Assembly: GCF_001524445.2 (NCBI RefSeq)
Contig: NZ_CP013418.1
Location: 1,054,001 to 1,118,000, forward strand
DNA: 64,000 bases
Direction: 5' to 3'
From: Burkholderia savannae
GTDB lineage: Bacteria > Pseudomonadota > Gammaproteobacteria > Burkholderiales > Burkholderiaceae
Shown: one piece after another, positions 16,715 to 26,782 of the stretch
Numbering within the stretch: the stretch's first letter is position 1
Layout: the number at the start of each line of letters is the position of its first letter
Made by a program: the position numbers and the translations under genes
Notes under the pieces: model-generated
The model's database searches: none
What the model was told of the DNA's origin: nothing
The model's input: the letters and a program-made list of their open reading frames with translations, nothing else

Positions 16715-17541
16715 TTGACCGTACGCATGCGCTGCCGGTTTCGCGACAGACGCGACTGGTTGGCATCGCGAGATCGAGCGCGTATTACCGGGCGCAGCCA
16801 GTGAGCGAGGCGGACCAGTTGCTGATGCGGCGGATCGACGAACTGCACATGGAGTTTCCGTTTGCCGGAGCGCGGATGCTGGCGCGTCTGTTGCGCCGGG
16901 AAGGCTATGAGGTCGGCCGCCGCCGCGTGCGCACGCTGATGAAACGCATGGGCGTGGAAGCGCTGTACTGCAAGCCGAACACGAGCCGACGCAATGCGCA
17001 GCACAAGATCTGGCCGTACCTGCTGCGCGGCATGAAAATCGCCCGGGCCAATCAGGCGTGGGCACTGGACACGACATACATTCCGATGGCGCGAGGCTTC
17101 GTGTACCTGACGGCAGTAGTGGATTGGTCAAGTCGCAAGGTGCTCTCGCACCGGGTGGCGATCACGCTGGAAGCAGTGCACGCCGTCGAGGCGCTCGAGG
17201 AAGCGTTCGCGCGCTACGGGCTGCCGGACATTGTGAACACCGATCAGGGCAGCCAGTTCACGGCGGGCGCGTTCACCGAGGCCGTACTGGGTCGAGGCGT
17301 GCGGCTGTCGATGGACGGTAAAGGGGCCTGGCGCGACAACGTGTTCGTCGAACGCGTGTGGCGCAGCGTCAAGTACGAAGAGGTTTACCTGCGAGCTTAC
17401 GAGTCGGTCAGCCATGCCCGGCGCTCCATCGGCGACTACATCGAGCTGTACAACCGAAAACGGCCCCATTCGAGCCTGGCGGATCGGACGCCGGATGAGG
17501 CATACTTCGCGACGCTGCCTGCGATCAAATCGGCAGCATGA
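16711..17541 (+). CDS. IS3-family transposase OrfB (DDE integrase domain)
   Basis: 276 residues from the ATG at 16711; the same frame is open back to 16537, as needed for an OrfAB frameshift fusion. HTH_21 region ([20 protein letters not shown]) is followed by an rve catalytic core with the DDE triad: D in [11 protein letters not shown] in [10 protein letters not shown], and E in [13 protein letters not shown]-terminal [10 protein letters not shown] is typical. Intact, so likely active. Confidence 0.94.
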   Translation: MIDRTHALPVSRQTRLVGIARSSAYYRAQPVSEADQLLMRRIDELHMEFPFAGARMLARLLRREGYEVGRRRVRTLMKRMGVEALYCKPNTSRRNAQHKIWPYLLRGMKIARANQAWALDTTYIPMARGFVYLTAVVDWSSRKVLSHRVAITLEAVHAVEALEEAFARYGLPDIVNTDQGSQFTAGAFTEAVLGRGVRLSMDGKGAWRDNVFVERVWRSVKYEEVYLRAYESVSHARRSIGDYIELYNRKRPHSSLADRTPDEAYFATLPAIKSAA

Positions 17542-17602
17542 TTGCCTCGGACGTTCCACTTAAAAATCTCAGAAAACTGTCCGAACGAGTGAGGCCACCT
17601 CT

Positions 17603-18345
17603 ATGAGAGCCGTCGGCCACCATGCGAGCGCAGCGCAGCCACGACAAGGCGCAGCGGCGCTGCACGCGTCGCCGCCGCACGCTTCAGCGGCAGTTCGCGC
17701 GCCGCCGTCTGCAGTGTTCGCGGCTCAAGCGGGCGGTGGAATCGAGATCGCCGGACATCGAATGCGCAACCGCGACGAGCGACTTGCGACGATCGCCGTG
17801 GTGCACGCGGTCTTTTCTGATTCGGCCCGCGTGATTCACGCGTGCAGAAGCGCGTGCGCAATCAGTCCTTCCGCTTATCGCGCGATGGCGAAGCTGTCCG
17901 TTCGCCCGCGTTGGGCCGCGTTGGGCCGCGCGCCTCGTTCGACGGGCGAGGAAACCGTATCGCGGCCGCCTTCCACCCATTTCGCGGCCATTTCGCGGCC
18001 ATTTCGCGACGATCTGTCGGCAATTGCCCGCCCATTTTTCGATGATCGCGCCAGCAACGGCGTCACACCGCCCCCCGCACGCCCTGTCGACGAAACCCGG
18101 CGCGCTTCGCGCCCGATAAACGAATGTCGCGCGGCCGTGCCGAGGATCGCGTATCGTGACGGACGCGCCGTCGACCGCCGAGCCGCATTCGCCGACGCCG
18201 CCGTCCGGGCGGCGACAGCGCCGATGACCATGAGAGCGCGTCGGCCGAACATGCCGCGGCAGCGAGACGAAGGCGCCCAACGCCGCGACCGCAACGCAAA
18301 ATCGCGCCGAACGCCGAAGAGTCCCGACGTCTTCAGGAGGAGAAC
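17603..18345. other. Intergenic region after IS3
   Basis: About 740 bases with overlapping Arg-rich open frames on both strands, none recognisable. CATTTCGCGGC is repeated three times near 17979-18010. A ribosome binding site (AGGAGGAG) for the next gene is at its end. Confidence 0.45.
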
Positions 18346-18762
18346 ATGAAGAAGACCGATTCGACGGAAAGCCCGTCGGCTTCCGAGCTGATCGACAAAC
18401 GGATCGCCGAGCTCGGCGACTGGCGCGGCGACGCCTTGAGCCGGGTGCGCGAGCTGATCCGCGACGCCGCCCCGGACGTCGCCGAGGAATGGAAGTGGAT
18501 GGGCACGCCCGTCTGGTCGCGCGACGGGATCATCTGCACCGGCGAATCGTACAAGTCGATCGTGAAGCTGACCTTCGCGAAGGGCGCGTCGCTGGAGGAC
18601 CCGGCCGGGCTCTTCAACTCGAGCCTCGACGGCAACGTCCGGCGCGCGATCGACATCCACGAAGGCGAGGCGCCCGACGCCGACGCGTTCAAGGCGCTCG
18701 TGCGCGCCGCGATCGCGCTCAATGCGGCCGGCCAAAAAGCGAAGGCCAAGCGCGCGAAGTAG
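18346..18762 (+). CDS. DUF1801 domain protein (YdhG-like)
   Basis: 138 residues with a strong AGGAGGAGAAC Shine-Dalgarno. A single DUF1801/YdhG domain: IAELGDWRGDALSRVRELIR then DVAEEWKWMGTPVWSRDGII, SIVKLTFAKGA, and a basic C-terminal tail (KAKAKRAK) often seen in this family. Small alpha/beta proteins distantly related to frataxin; function undefined, with a nucleic acid or metal role suspected. Convergent with the cupin gene. Confidence 0.85.
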   Translation: MKKTDSTESPSASELIDKRIAELGDWRGDALSRVRELIRDAAPDVAEEWKWMGTPVWSRDGIICTGESYKSIVKLTFAKGASLEDPAGLFNSSLDGNVRRAIDIHEGEAPDADAFKALVRAAIALNAAGQKAKAKRAK

Positions 18763-18808
18763 GCAGCGCAAGCCGCGCGCCGCTGCGCGCCCGCCCGCCG
18801 CGCAAGCG

Positions 18809-19225
18809 TCACCGCAGCGTGCTGCTCAACCTGCGGACGACCTTGTGCACGAACAGCACCGGCTTCGGGATATGCGGGCGCAGGATCGCATGCTTGCGCA
18901 CGTACTGCGGCACGTGCCACTCGGCGCGGCTGCCGGCGTGGAACAGCGCGGCGTCGCCGGCGCGCAGCGTGCGCGGCGCCTGGCCTTCCGAGGTGACGAT
19001 CACTTCGCCTTCGATCACGTGAATGGTTTCGTCGCAGTCGAAGTGCCAGTTGAAGCGCCCGGCGGTGCAATCCCAAACCCACATCGACGTCGTCGAGTCG
19101 GGGCTGCACGACCACTGGCCGCTGCGCGCGACGGGATTGCCTTCGAGAACCCAGGCCGGGTTGATGGGGGACGGCTGCAATACGACGTCGTCCAATCGTA
19201 CGGCCTCGAAAACGGGACGGGACAT
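18809..19225 (-). CDS. Cupin domain protein (DUF861 type)
   Basis: 138 residues. A single cupin barrel: WDCTAGRFNWHFDCDETIHV and IEGEVIVTSEG form the first conserved motif, and GDAALFHAGSRAEWHVPQYV the second. This arrangement (WxCxxGxFxxxxxxDEtxxvleG) is that of the DUF861/EutQ-like cupins, which include ureidoglycine aminohydrolase relatives; most members have no assigned reaction. Monocistronic by context. Confidence 0.85.
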   Translation of the reverse strand: MSRPVFEAVRLDDVVLQPSPINPAWVLEGNPVARSGQWSCSPDSTTSMWVWDCTAGRFNWHFDCDETIHVIEGEVIVTSEGQAPRTLRAGDAALFHAGSRAEWHVPQYVRKHAILRPHIPKPVLFVHKVVRRLSSTLR

Positions 19226-19669
19226 GGATCTACCTTGGCTGCGGTTCGATTCGCGGATGGTGAGAAAACGCGGCGGCCGGGGGCGGCCGATCCGTCACCG
19301 GACGCGCCCCCGAAAGGGCCGACGGCAGCCATTTTGTGAGATTCGATAGGTCAATCGCAAGAAATAATTCGGTGATTTGTATGAAATTAACAAGACATTG
19401 CATGCACGGGAAGTCGCTCGCTCGCAACGCAATGATTCTGAATGATTTTTTCAGCGGAAGATCGGCGCTCGATGCGCTGTCGCGCCGCGCAACGATGCCG
19501 CGGCAGCGCCGGGACGCGCGCTTCAGCGGCGCGCGACGGCAGCTCGTGACCAACAGCGGAAAACCTCGCCGATGCGGCGGGGCCCGACGCAACTCGACGC
19601 GGCGCGGCGGCAAGACAGTTCCGGCCGTCGAAGCAACTCGATTCGGCCAACGAAAGCGCGCGACGCGAA

Positions 19670-20152
19670 TCAGCCGCGCAGATTGCGCACGAAAATCTCG
19701 AGCCAGCGCTGCGCCGCTTCGGCGTCGGCGTGCGGCACGCCGTCGAGCATCCGGCTTTCGAGCGGCCGCAGCGCGGCTTCGCATTCGCGCAGCATCGCGA
19801 CGCCGCCGGGCGTGACGCGCAGCAGGATCACGCGCCCGTGATTCGGATCGGCTTCGCGCATGATCCAGCCGCGGCCCGCCATCGCGCTCATCACCTCGTT
19901 CGCCGACTGCGGCGTGATGAACGAGCGCTCGGCGACCTTCGCATTCGACGACGGACCGCGCGCCTCGAGCACCGACAGCGCCGTGTACTGCGCGAGCGTG
20001 ATGCCGAGCGGCGCGAGCGCATCGGTCATGTGGCGGCGGAGCAGCCGGTCGAGATTGCCGATGACGTACGTGAGCCGCTGCGGCGCGCGCGCTTTCGCCG
20101 CGGCGCGAGCGGCGTCGGCTGGCTTCGTCGAACGCTTGACGGCGGGCTTCAT
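19670..20152 (-). CDS. MarR family transcriptional regulator
   Basis: 160 residues. Basic N-terminal tail of about 25 residues (KPAVKRSTKPADAARAAAK), then a winged helix: ITLAQYTALSVLEARGPSSN, VAERSFITPQSANEVMSAMA (recognition helix), and the wing RGWIMREADPNHGRVILLRV. C-terminal dimer helices end LEIFVRNLRG. Its target is not clear: the flanking genes show no shared palindrome. It may act on distant genes. Confidence 0.9.
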   Translation of the reverse strand: MKPAVKRSTKPADAARAAAKARAPQRLTYVIGNLDRLLRRHMTDALAPLGITLAQYTALSVLEARGPSSNAKVAERSFITPQSANEVMSAMAGRGWIMREADPNHGRVILLRVTPGGVAMLRECEAALRPLESRMLDGVPHADAEAAQRWLEIFVRNLRG

Positions 20153-20703
20153 CGGGCGGCGGGCTCTCGGCGGTGGGACAGGATCGGGCGGTATCTTACC
20201 AGCGGCCGCGCACGTCGTCGGCCATCCACGATGGTCTCCGCCGTTCCGGCCGCCGCCAAGCGCGGCGAACACGTGTATCCGCAAACGGCGCGCGGCGTCG
20301 CGCCGCGGAATCGCTTCCATCGTGCGTGCGTCGCATCGCGCGACGACACGCGCCACGAATCCTTCCAACCTCGCGCCGCATGCCGTGCGCGCTCGGATCA
20401 CACACCATTGACGCGCGTCAATTTCCCGAGCATTCGTTCCGTGAGAATTTTCTGGAGAGCCGACCGATCGCGGCGTGAAGCGATACGCGTGCAGGTACGC
20501 GCGCGGGCACAGGCACGGCGCCGCCTGATTCGCCCCGCCGCCTGCGCCCCGACCGCGCTCCCCGCGCTTTCGTCGGACCGCTCGGCGCACGCGGCACGCC
20601 GCGCGCGCCGAAACCATGCCGCTCGATCGGGCCGCGCGACGAACGCTCGCGCCGCCCGCCGATGCGGGCCCGGCCCCGCCGCGCAACCCACCGCCTTCGA
20701 ACG
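20153..20703. other. Intergenic region between divergent marR and the HhH gene
   Basis: About 550 bases, open frames on both strands are noise-like. A short AT-richer patch near 20420-20460 could hold a promoter. No repeat or RNA recognised. Confidence 0.4.
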
Positions 20704-21600
20704 ATGCAGACTGCCCCACCCACCGCCGCGACGGACAACCGGCACATCGCGGACCGACTGCTCGAGGCGGCGGAGCTCCTCGAAACGCAGGGCGCCAATC
20801 CGTATCGGGCCGGCGCGTACCGGTCGGCCGCCGAGACGGTCGCGAGCCTCGATCGCGACGTCCGCGAGCTGTTCGACGCGGGCGGCATCGACGCGCTCGA
20901 CGCCCTGCCCCACATCGGCCTCGGCATCGCGCGCGCGATCGCCGAGATGCTGATCACCGACCGCTGGCGCCAGCTCGACCGCCTGCGCGGCTCGGCCAGT
21001 CCGACGCTGTCGTTCCAGATGGTGCCGGGCGTCGGCCGCGCGCTCGCCGAGCGCATCCACGAGGCGCTCCACATCGACACACTCGAGGATCTCGAGCTCG
21101 CCGTGCGCGACGGCCGCCTCGCGACCGTCGAAGGGCTCGGCCCGCGGCGGATCGCGGGCATCCGCGCGGCGCTCGAGAGTCTGCTGAGCCGCCGGCGCGG
21201 CCGGCAGGCGCTCGTGCGCCGCGCGACGCCCGCACTGGAGCCTTCCGTCTCCGTGCTGCTCGATGTCGACCGGCTCTATCGCGAGAAGGCCGCGGCCGGC
21301 GCGCTGCCGAAGATCGCGCCGAAACGGCTGAACCCGCGTCAAGAAGCGTGGCTGCCCGTGCTGCACGCGACGCGCGACGACTGGCACTTCACCGCGCTCT
21401 ATTCGAACACCGGCCGCGCGCACGAACTCGGCCGCACCGCGGACTGGGTGATCCTGTACTTTTACGACAGCGATCACGACGAGCATCAGCGCACCGTCGT
21501 CACCGAGACGCACGGCGCGCTGATCGGCAAGCGCGTGGTGCGCGGACGCGAAGCGCAATGCCGCGCGTATTACGCGACGGACGCGAACGCCGCGCGCTGA
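20704..21600 (+). CDS. Helix-hairpin-helix DNA-binding protein (PolX N-terminal-like)
   Basis: 298 residues from the ATG at 20704 (20662 is an in-frame alternative). Residues about 10-145 resemble the 8-kDa and fingers-side helices of family X polymerases: IADRLLEAAELLETQGANPY with RAGAYRSAAETV, then LPHIGLGIARAIAEML and VPGVGRALAERIHEAL, two helix-hairpin-helix units, then GLGPRRIAGIRAAL. No nucleotidyltransferase Asp pair or PHP domain follows, so it is not a polymerase. The second half (PVLHATRDDWHFTALYSNTG, WVILYFYDSDHDEHQRTVV) is a conserved domain of unknown role. Probably binds DNA structure non-specifically. Its 3' end overlaps the opposite acyl-AMP ligase gene by 31 bases. Confidence 0.78.
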   Translation: MQTAPPTAATDNRHIADRLLEAAELLETQGANPYRAGAYRSAAETVASLDRDVRELFDAGGIDALDALPHIGLGIARAIAEMLITDRWRQLDRLRGSASPTLSFQMVPGVGRALAERIHEALHIDTLEDLELAVRDGRLATVEGLGPRRIAGIRAALESLLSRRRGRQALVRRATPALEPSVSVLLDVDRLYREKAAAGALPKIAPKRLNPRQEAWLPVLHATRDDWHFTALYSNTGRAHELGRTADWVILYFYDSDHDEHQRTVVTETHGALIGKRVVRGREAQCRAYYATDANAAR

Positions 21601-24407
21601 GCGCGGTCGTCGCGCAAGTCGGGCTCGCCGCAGTGCGCGAGAATCGCCCCGCGCGCGCGATCGCGAAGCCGCGCCATCGCGCCGAAGTCCTCGCCGTCCG
21701 GCAGGATCGGCGCGAGCATCGTCACGGTGATCTCGCCGCGGCGCGGCGCCCATTCGCCGTCGCGCAACACGGCGCGCGCGCCGCTCACGACGACGGGCAC
21801 CACCGGCCGCCGCGCGGCGCACGCCGCGCGAAACGCGCCGAGGCGGAACGCGGCGAGCCCCGCCGCGCGCGTGAACGTGCCCTCCGGGAAGAACAGCAGC
21901 GTTTCGTCGGCGGCCGCCTGCGCGACGAGCCGCGCTTCGTCCTCGACGCTGCGGCCGTACTCGCGCCGCTCGACGAAGCGCGTGCCGAGCGCGCGCAGGA
22001 AGCGCCCGACGAACGGCCGCGCCGCGAGCTCGCGCTTCGCGACGAAGTGCGCCGGATACGGCAGCAGCGCGAGCAACGCGACGACATCCAGGTAGCTCGT
22101 ATGATTCGCGACGACGATCGACGGCCCGGCCGCAAGCGCGTCGGGATCGGCGATCAGGTTCGTGCGCACGTCGGCGAAACGCAGGAACGTGCGGCACGCA
22201 TACGCCGCGAGCTGCCAGTTGTCCTGAAGATCCTTCCGATACGCGACGAGCGCCCATAGCGCGGGCGCGAGCAGCGCGACGAGCCACCAGCAGTACAGCC
22301 CGCGAAGCGCCCGCGCCGCGCGCCGCCACGCGCGCCCGCAGAACGGCGCGACGCTGCCCGCCGCCAGATCGGCGAGCTGCCGCCACGACGCGCTCGCTTG
22401 CGGCAGCCGTCCGGCGTGGCGCTCGAACTGCGCGAGCGTCGCGGCATGGCGGATCTTGCCGCTCGGCGTCTTCAGGATGCCGTGCGGCGCGACGATGCTC
22501 ACCTGCTCGGCGGGCGCGCCCCAGAGCGCGGCCGTCACGTCGTTGACGCTCGTTCGCAGCCGCTCGCACGCGGCGTCATCGGTCGCTTCGCTTTCCACGA
22601 GAATCACGACGCGCTCGGTGCCGCTGACGGGATCGGCGCCGCCGCACACCGCGACGCCGCCCGTCACGACGCCCGGCAGCCGCTCGATCGCCTCTTCGAG
22701 TTCGTACGGGAAGAAATGCCGGCCGCCGCGAATGATCATGTCCTTCACGCGCCCGGTGACGTACAGTTCGCCGTCGGCGACATAGCCGAGATCGCCGGTA
22801 TCGCGCCATGCGTCGCGGAACAGGCGCGCGGTCTGCGCGGGATTGCGATAGTAGCCGCGCGTCGCCGACGTGCCGCGAAACTCGATGCGCCCGACCTGCC
22901 GCTGCGCAAGCTCGCGCTCGTCGTCGTCGACGATCCGCAGCTCGGTGCCGTCGAGCGGATAGCCGCAGCTCGGCACGTCGAGCGCGTTCGCGCCGCCCGA
23001 CTCGGGCACCGCGCGGCCGCCCGCGTTGAGCGGCTCGCGCGCGATCCGATCGACGCGCAGCCCGCGCGCGGGAGGCGGAAACGTCAATCCGAGCGTGTTT
23101 TCCGCGAGACCGTAGACGGGCGTCAGCGCGCGCGCGTCGAAGCCGCACGACGCGAAGCGCGCGGCGAACGCACGCAGCGTGTCGGCGTGGACGGGCTCGG
23201 CCCCGCAGCACGCGAAGCGCAGCGACGACAGATCGAATTCGGTCGGCTCGAGCGCGGCGAGATGACGCGCGCAACGCTCGTAAGCGAAGTTCGGCGCGGC
23301 GGTGATCGTGCCGCGATATCGCGAGATCGCGCGCAGCCAGAGCGCCGGGCGCGCGAGGAACGCGACGGGCGACATCACGATCGCCGGGATGCCGAAATAA
23401 AGCGGCGCGAGCCACGCGCCGATCAACCCCATGTCGTGATAGAGCGGCAGCCAGCTCACGAGCACGTCGGTCGCGTCGACCCGCATCCGCTCGCCCATCG
23501 CGCGGATGTTCGCAAGCAGATTCGCATGACTGAGCATCACGCCCTTCGGCGTGCCGGTGCTGCCCGACGTGTACTGAAGCAGCGCGATATCGCTCGCTGC
23601 CGCGCGAAACGGCGGCAGCCGCTCGCGGCCTTCGATCTGCCCGGGCGTGAACACGTGCTGCAGCGTGCTCACGCGAAGCTTCAGAAGCTGCGCGACCGAG
23701 ACGGCCTGGCGAAACGCAATCAACGCCTTGATCTGCGCATTCTCGAGAATCGGCACGTGACGCACGACGTGCTCGTCGAGCTGCGCGAGACTCGCGGGCG
23801 GATAGATCGGCACCGGAATCGCGCCGCAATACAGGATCGCGGCGAACGCGACGAAATAGTCGAGCCCCGTCGGCAACATCAGCGCGACCGTGTCGCCCGG
23901 ATCGATGCCGCGCTCGCGCAAGCCGCTCGCCAGATCCGACGCGCGCCGGTGCAGTTCGCCGTAGGTGAGCGGCGTCGCGCTCAGGCCGTCTTCGAGCAGC
24001 CGCAGGTGGACGCGATCGGGATGTCGCTCGGCGTGCCAGCGCAACACGTCGATCAGCGTATCGGCTTCGACGGGCCATGCGGCGGCGTCGGCGGCCGGCG
24101 TCGGCGGCGCGTCCTCTTCCGGCGCGGCTTGCGGTTGCGCGTGCGCGTCGGCGAGCGCGCGCGCGACGTCGGCGGGCGTCGCCGCGGACGCAAACACGTC
24201 GACGGGCAAGCGCACGCCGAACGCGCGCTCGATCCGGTCGAACAGCTCCGCGCGCGTCAGGCTGTCGAAGCCGAGATCGCGCTCGAACTGCGCGTCGAGC
24301 GTCGCGCGACGATGACCGTTGCGCTCGCCGTACAGCTCGGCGAGCAATGCGTCGATCAACGCGAGCAGACGCGCCGCGTTGTCGGAGAGGCGGTGCGGGT
24401 GTTCCAT
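21570..24407 (-). CDS. ACP - fatty acyl-AMP ligase - acyltransferase fusion protein
   Basis: 945 residues in three parts. Residues 1-90: acyl carrier domain with the phosphopantetheine Ser in LGFDSLTRAELF (S49). Residues about 115-690: AMP-dependent ligase of the FAAL type (YTSGSTGTPKGVMLSH, LPLYHDMGLIG, VYGLAENTLG, WRDTGDLGYV, RVKDMIIRGGRHFFPYELE, C-terminal TPSGKIRH with catalytic Lys). Residues about 725-945: a hydrophobic stretch and a PlsC/LPLAT domain with N-H-T-S-Y-L-D (HX4D, about 768-774) and FPEGTF (about 840). The protein could activate a fatty acid as acyl-AMP, load it on its own ACP, and transfer it to a lipid hydroxyl at the membrane. No accompanying lipid synthesis genes adjoin. 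An ATG at 24446 is possible but lacks context. Confidence 0.9.
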   Translation of the reverse strand: MEHPHRLSDNAARLLALIDALLAELYGERNGHRRATLDAQFERDLGFDSLTRAELFDRIERAFGVRLPVDVFASAATPADVARALADAHAQPQAAPEEDAPPTPAADAAAWPVEADTLIDVLRWHAERHPDRVHLRLLEDGLSATPLTYGELHRRASDLASGLRERGIDPGDTVALMLPTGLDYFVAFAAILYCGAIPVPIYPPASLAQLDEHVVRHVPILENAQIKALIAFRQAVSVAQLLKLRVSTLQHVFTPGQIEGRERLPPFRAAASDIALLQYTSGSTGTPKGVMLSHANLLANIRAMGERMRVDATDVLVSWLPLYHDMGLIGAWLAPLYFGIPAIVMSPVAFLARPALWLRAISRYRGTITAAPNFAYERCARHLAALEPTEFDLSSLRFACCGAEPVHADTLRAFAARFASCGFDARALTPVYGLAENTLGLTFPPPARGLRVDRIAREPLNAGGRAVPESGGANALDVPSCGYPLDGTELRIVDDDERELAQRQVGRIEFRGTSATRGYYRNPAQTARLFRDAWRDTGDLGYVADGELYVTGRVKDMIIRGGRHFFPYELEEAIERLPGVVTGGVAVCGGADPVSGTERVVILVESEATDDAACERLRTSVNDVTAALWGAPAEQVSIVAPHGILKTPSGKIRHAATLAQFERHAGRLPQASASWRQLADLAAGSVAPFCGRAWRRAARALRGLYCWWLVALLAPALWALVAYRKDLQDNWQLAAYACRTFLRFADVRTNLIADPDALAAGPSIVVANHTSYLDVVALLALLPYPAHFVAKRELAARPFVGRFLRALGTRFVERREYGRSVEDEARLVAQAAADETLLFFPEGTFTRAAGLAAFRLGAFRAACAARRPVVPVVVSGARAVLRDGEWAPRRGEITVTMLAPILPDGEDFGAMARLRDRARGAILAHCGEPDLRDDRAQRAAFASVA

Positions 24408-24793
24408 GCTTGTCGCCCGTTCAATGATCGCAGACGGCGCGCGCATCGCGCGGCGCGTGTCGGCTCGCTTCGTTCGCCCGATGCCGCATGGCCTGGCGTC
24501 GCGCGCCGCGCGAATCGCACCGCGCGCGGGCCGTTCTTCACACGGCCAAACGCGCGCTGCGCCGATGATCAGCGTGCGCCTTCGCGCGGCGAACGGACTT
24601 GAGTTGCGTCAACGAGCGACGCGAACGCGAATGCACGGCATCGCGCGAGAGATCGCGCACGAAATCGCGCCGCAGCGCTTTGCGCCCGTCGACAACGGCA
24701 ACGTTCGTCGATCGGCCGGCGCCGCCGTCGTGCGCTGCAACCGTCATCCGGCCATGCGTCTACGTCGCATGCGCCGGAATCGAACGGCCCCGC
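24408..24793. other. Intergenic region upstream of the acyl-AMP ligase gene
   Basis: About 390 bases without a believable gene. It would carry the promoter of the ligase fusion. No palindrome or repeat stood out. Confidence 0.4.
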
Positions 24794-25021
24794 TCAAACC
24801 CTCTGCACGGCCGCCGCCTTCACGCACACGATCCGCTCGAGCAATTCGCGGCCGCGCGACGTCAGCAGCGAACCCGGCACGATCGGCTGCCCTCGGACCG
24901 CCGTCATCGCGAGGCCCATTTCGACGAGAGAAACGAATTCCGGGTCCGCCTCGTCGACGTCCTGGGGCGAACGCGCAATGCACAACAGCGTTGAGAATTC
25001 ATGGGGCGTCAACATGGTCAT
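24794..25021 (-). CDS. Small hypothetical protein (winged-helix-like)
   Basis: 75 residues from the ATG at 25021, with GGAG correctly spaced. MTMLTPHEFSTLLCIARSPQ, LVEMGLAM and LTSRGRELLERI resemble a winged-helix layout: a helical start, then an L-TxxGRxLLxxI closing segment common to small regulator-like proteins. No known family assigned. An upstream extension of the frame to 25348 has no start signal and unlike composition. Confidence 0.6.
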   Translation of the reverse strand: MTMLTPHEFSTLLCIARSPQDVDEADPEFVSLVEMGLAMTAVRGQPIVPGSLLTSRGRELLERIVCVKAAAVQRV

Positions 25022-26111
25022 GTCTCCGGCATCGAGCGACGTCGGCCCGCCTCGGCCGCTCCGCTCTCGCTTCGTCCGCGATCGAAACTGCGTTCCATCG
25101 CACTGTGCAAGTCGAGACGGCGAAAGAAAATCGGCAATTACGAGATAAGCACACAGCGTCCGCGCGCCGGGCTGTAGGAATTTTCCGATTCCACTGCGGA
25201 TTCGATCGCCGAGCGCGCGAAGATGCGCCGCGGTTCGGCAATTCGCGCGGATGCGCCGATGCGAAACGCGAGCGTTTCGAAAACGTTTTCCCCGTTCCGA
25301 CCCGGGCTCGCGTGCGCGCACGTGTCGCATCCTGCGCCAGGAAGACACGCGAGCCCGTGACGCCTTTCGCCGGGGGCCGCCGCGATCGGATCGGGCGTAA
25401 GCGCTTCATTAGCGATTCGTTTTCGGGCGGCCCGAAACGTGTCGACCGTCGTTCGCTCGCACGCGGTGCGCGCAATCGGATCGCCGGGTCGCCTGCGCTC
25501 GGCAAACGATGCGCCGCGCAGCGGCTCGCGAGGATCGCCATCGAATGCGCATCGCGCGCTTCTTCGCCCGAGGCCGATCGCATCGAATCGGAAACGGCCG
25601 GCGCTCGAACCTCCGTCGCGCACGCGCCCAGTCGTCGTACGGTATGACCAAACCGCAAAGCCGCGCGGCGTAACGTCATCCGCGATTTCACCGATGCGAT
25701 TGCGTGCGCAACGATCAGGAATGCGTAAGCATGCCGGCATAAGATTGAAACGTGGCGCTCGCGACGGCCACGCGTCCGCCGCCCGGCGGGCGACGATCCC
25801 GATGACGTGAACAACACCCCGAGCGGCGTGCGTCGCATCGCGCGCGCGGCCGGGCATCGTCGCCGCCGCGCGGCTTGCGCGAAGCGGCGGCCTCGATTCT
25901 TTCAAGCCGTGGCGACCAGTCGCGACGCGCGTGACCGGGCCCGGCGATCGCCGATCGCCGCCCGGCGCGACGCAACGGTCCGGGGAACAAGCGTCCGGAG
26001 TTCGGCCGGATCGCCGCATGCGTTCGCGCGCCGTCGCGACGCACGGCGGCGTGCCCGTCGACCACCGGGACACGAAGGCCATAAACAGGTTCGCGCTACG
26101 AGGCTTCGCCG
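25022..26111. other. Long intergenic region before the response regulator
   Basis: 1.09 kb with Arg-rich overlapping open frames only. No protein fragment, RNA, or tandem repeat was recognised. Confidence 0.4.
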
Positions 26112-26750
26112 ATGATCAGGCTGTTGGTGGTGGACCGTCACGCCGTGCTGCGCGACGGCTTGCGACATATTCTCGAAAAATCGGGCGATTTCGCGATCGA
26201 CGGGGAAGCGGGCGACGCGGCGTCCGCGTTCGAGCTCGTCAAACAAGGCCGCGCCGACGTCGCGCTGCTCGATCAAGACACGCTCGGCCGGGAATGCGTC
26301 GACCTGATGCGTCGCATTCGTCAGGCCGCGCCGTCGATACGCATTCTGGTGATGACCGCGCGCGCCAACCAGCGGCACGCGGCCGACGTGTTTCAGGCGG
26401 GCGCGTCGGGCTATCTGACGAAGCAAAGCGGCTGCGACGAGCTGATCGCCGCGCTTCACAAGATCGCGTCGGGCGGCGTGTACGTGAGCATGCGCGTCGC
26501 CGAGCAACTCGCGGGGAACCTGCATTCGCCGTCGGGCGCGCCGCCGCACGAGCGCTTGTCGAAACGCGAATTCGAAGTGTTCCGCCATCTCGCGTCCGGC
26601 GACACGCCCGTCGAGATCGCGCAGGCGCTCGGGATCAGCGCGAAGACCGTCCGGATCTACAAGGCGCACGTGCTCGACAAGCTGGAGCTGCCGAACGAAT
26701 CGGCGCTCGTTCGCTACGCGGTCGCGCATCGGATCGGCGATCCGCCGTGA
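26112..26750 (+). CDS. NarL/FixJ-type response regulator
   Basis: 212 residues. Receiver domain, residues 1-120: acidic D8, phospho-acceptor D54 in VALLDQDT, T in ILVMTAR, and K in GYLTKQ. C-terminal LuxR helix-turn-helix, about 145-205: LSKREFEVFRHLASGDTPVE, IAQALGISAKTVRIYKAHVL, DKLELPNESALVRYAV. The pocket has a single acid (D8, then R9) where many receivers carry two, so metal binding may be weak. No histidine kinase is nearby, so it is an orphan here. Part of its 3' end is duplicated downstream at 26783-26892. Confidence 0.9.
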   Translation: MIRLLVVDRHAVLRDGLRHILEKSGDFAIDGEAGDAASAFELVKQGRADVALLDQDTLGRECVDLMRRIRQAAPSIRILVMTARANQRHAADVFQAGASGYLTKQSGCDELIAALHKIASGGVYVSMRVAEQLAGNLHSPSGAPPHERLSKREFEVFRHLASGDTPVEIAQALGISAKTVRIYKAHVLDKLELPNESALVRYAVAHRIGDPP

Positions 26751-26782
26751 ACGCCGCCGGGGCGGCAAGCGCGTGGCGTTAT

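Larger units (their letters stand above)
16319..17602 (+). mobile_element. IS3-family insertion sequence, complete
   Basis: 1284 bp. Ends are imperfect inverted repeats (AGAGGTGGCC... with TTCGGACAGT further in, on both ends), flanked by a 3-bp direct repeat ATG (16316-16318 and 17603-17605). It contains the usual two overlapping genes orfA and orfB. Intact ends, target duplication and open genes suggest a recent insertion. Confidence 0.92.

Noticed and set aside
15672..18345. Prophage or integrative element at tRNA-Leu
   Set aside because: No integrase, att repeat of the tRNA 3' end, or phage gene was found; only a short accessory stretch and an IS3 element are present.
22398..24602. 734-codon open frame on the + strand
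   Set aside because: Antisense of the acyl-AMP ligase fusion; no recognisable motifs, composition typical of a shadow frame.
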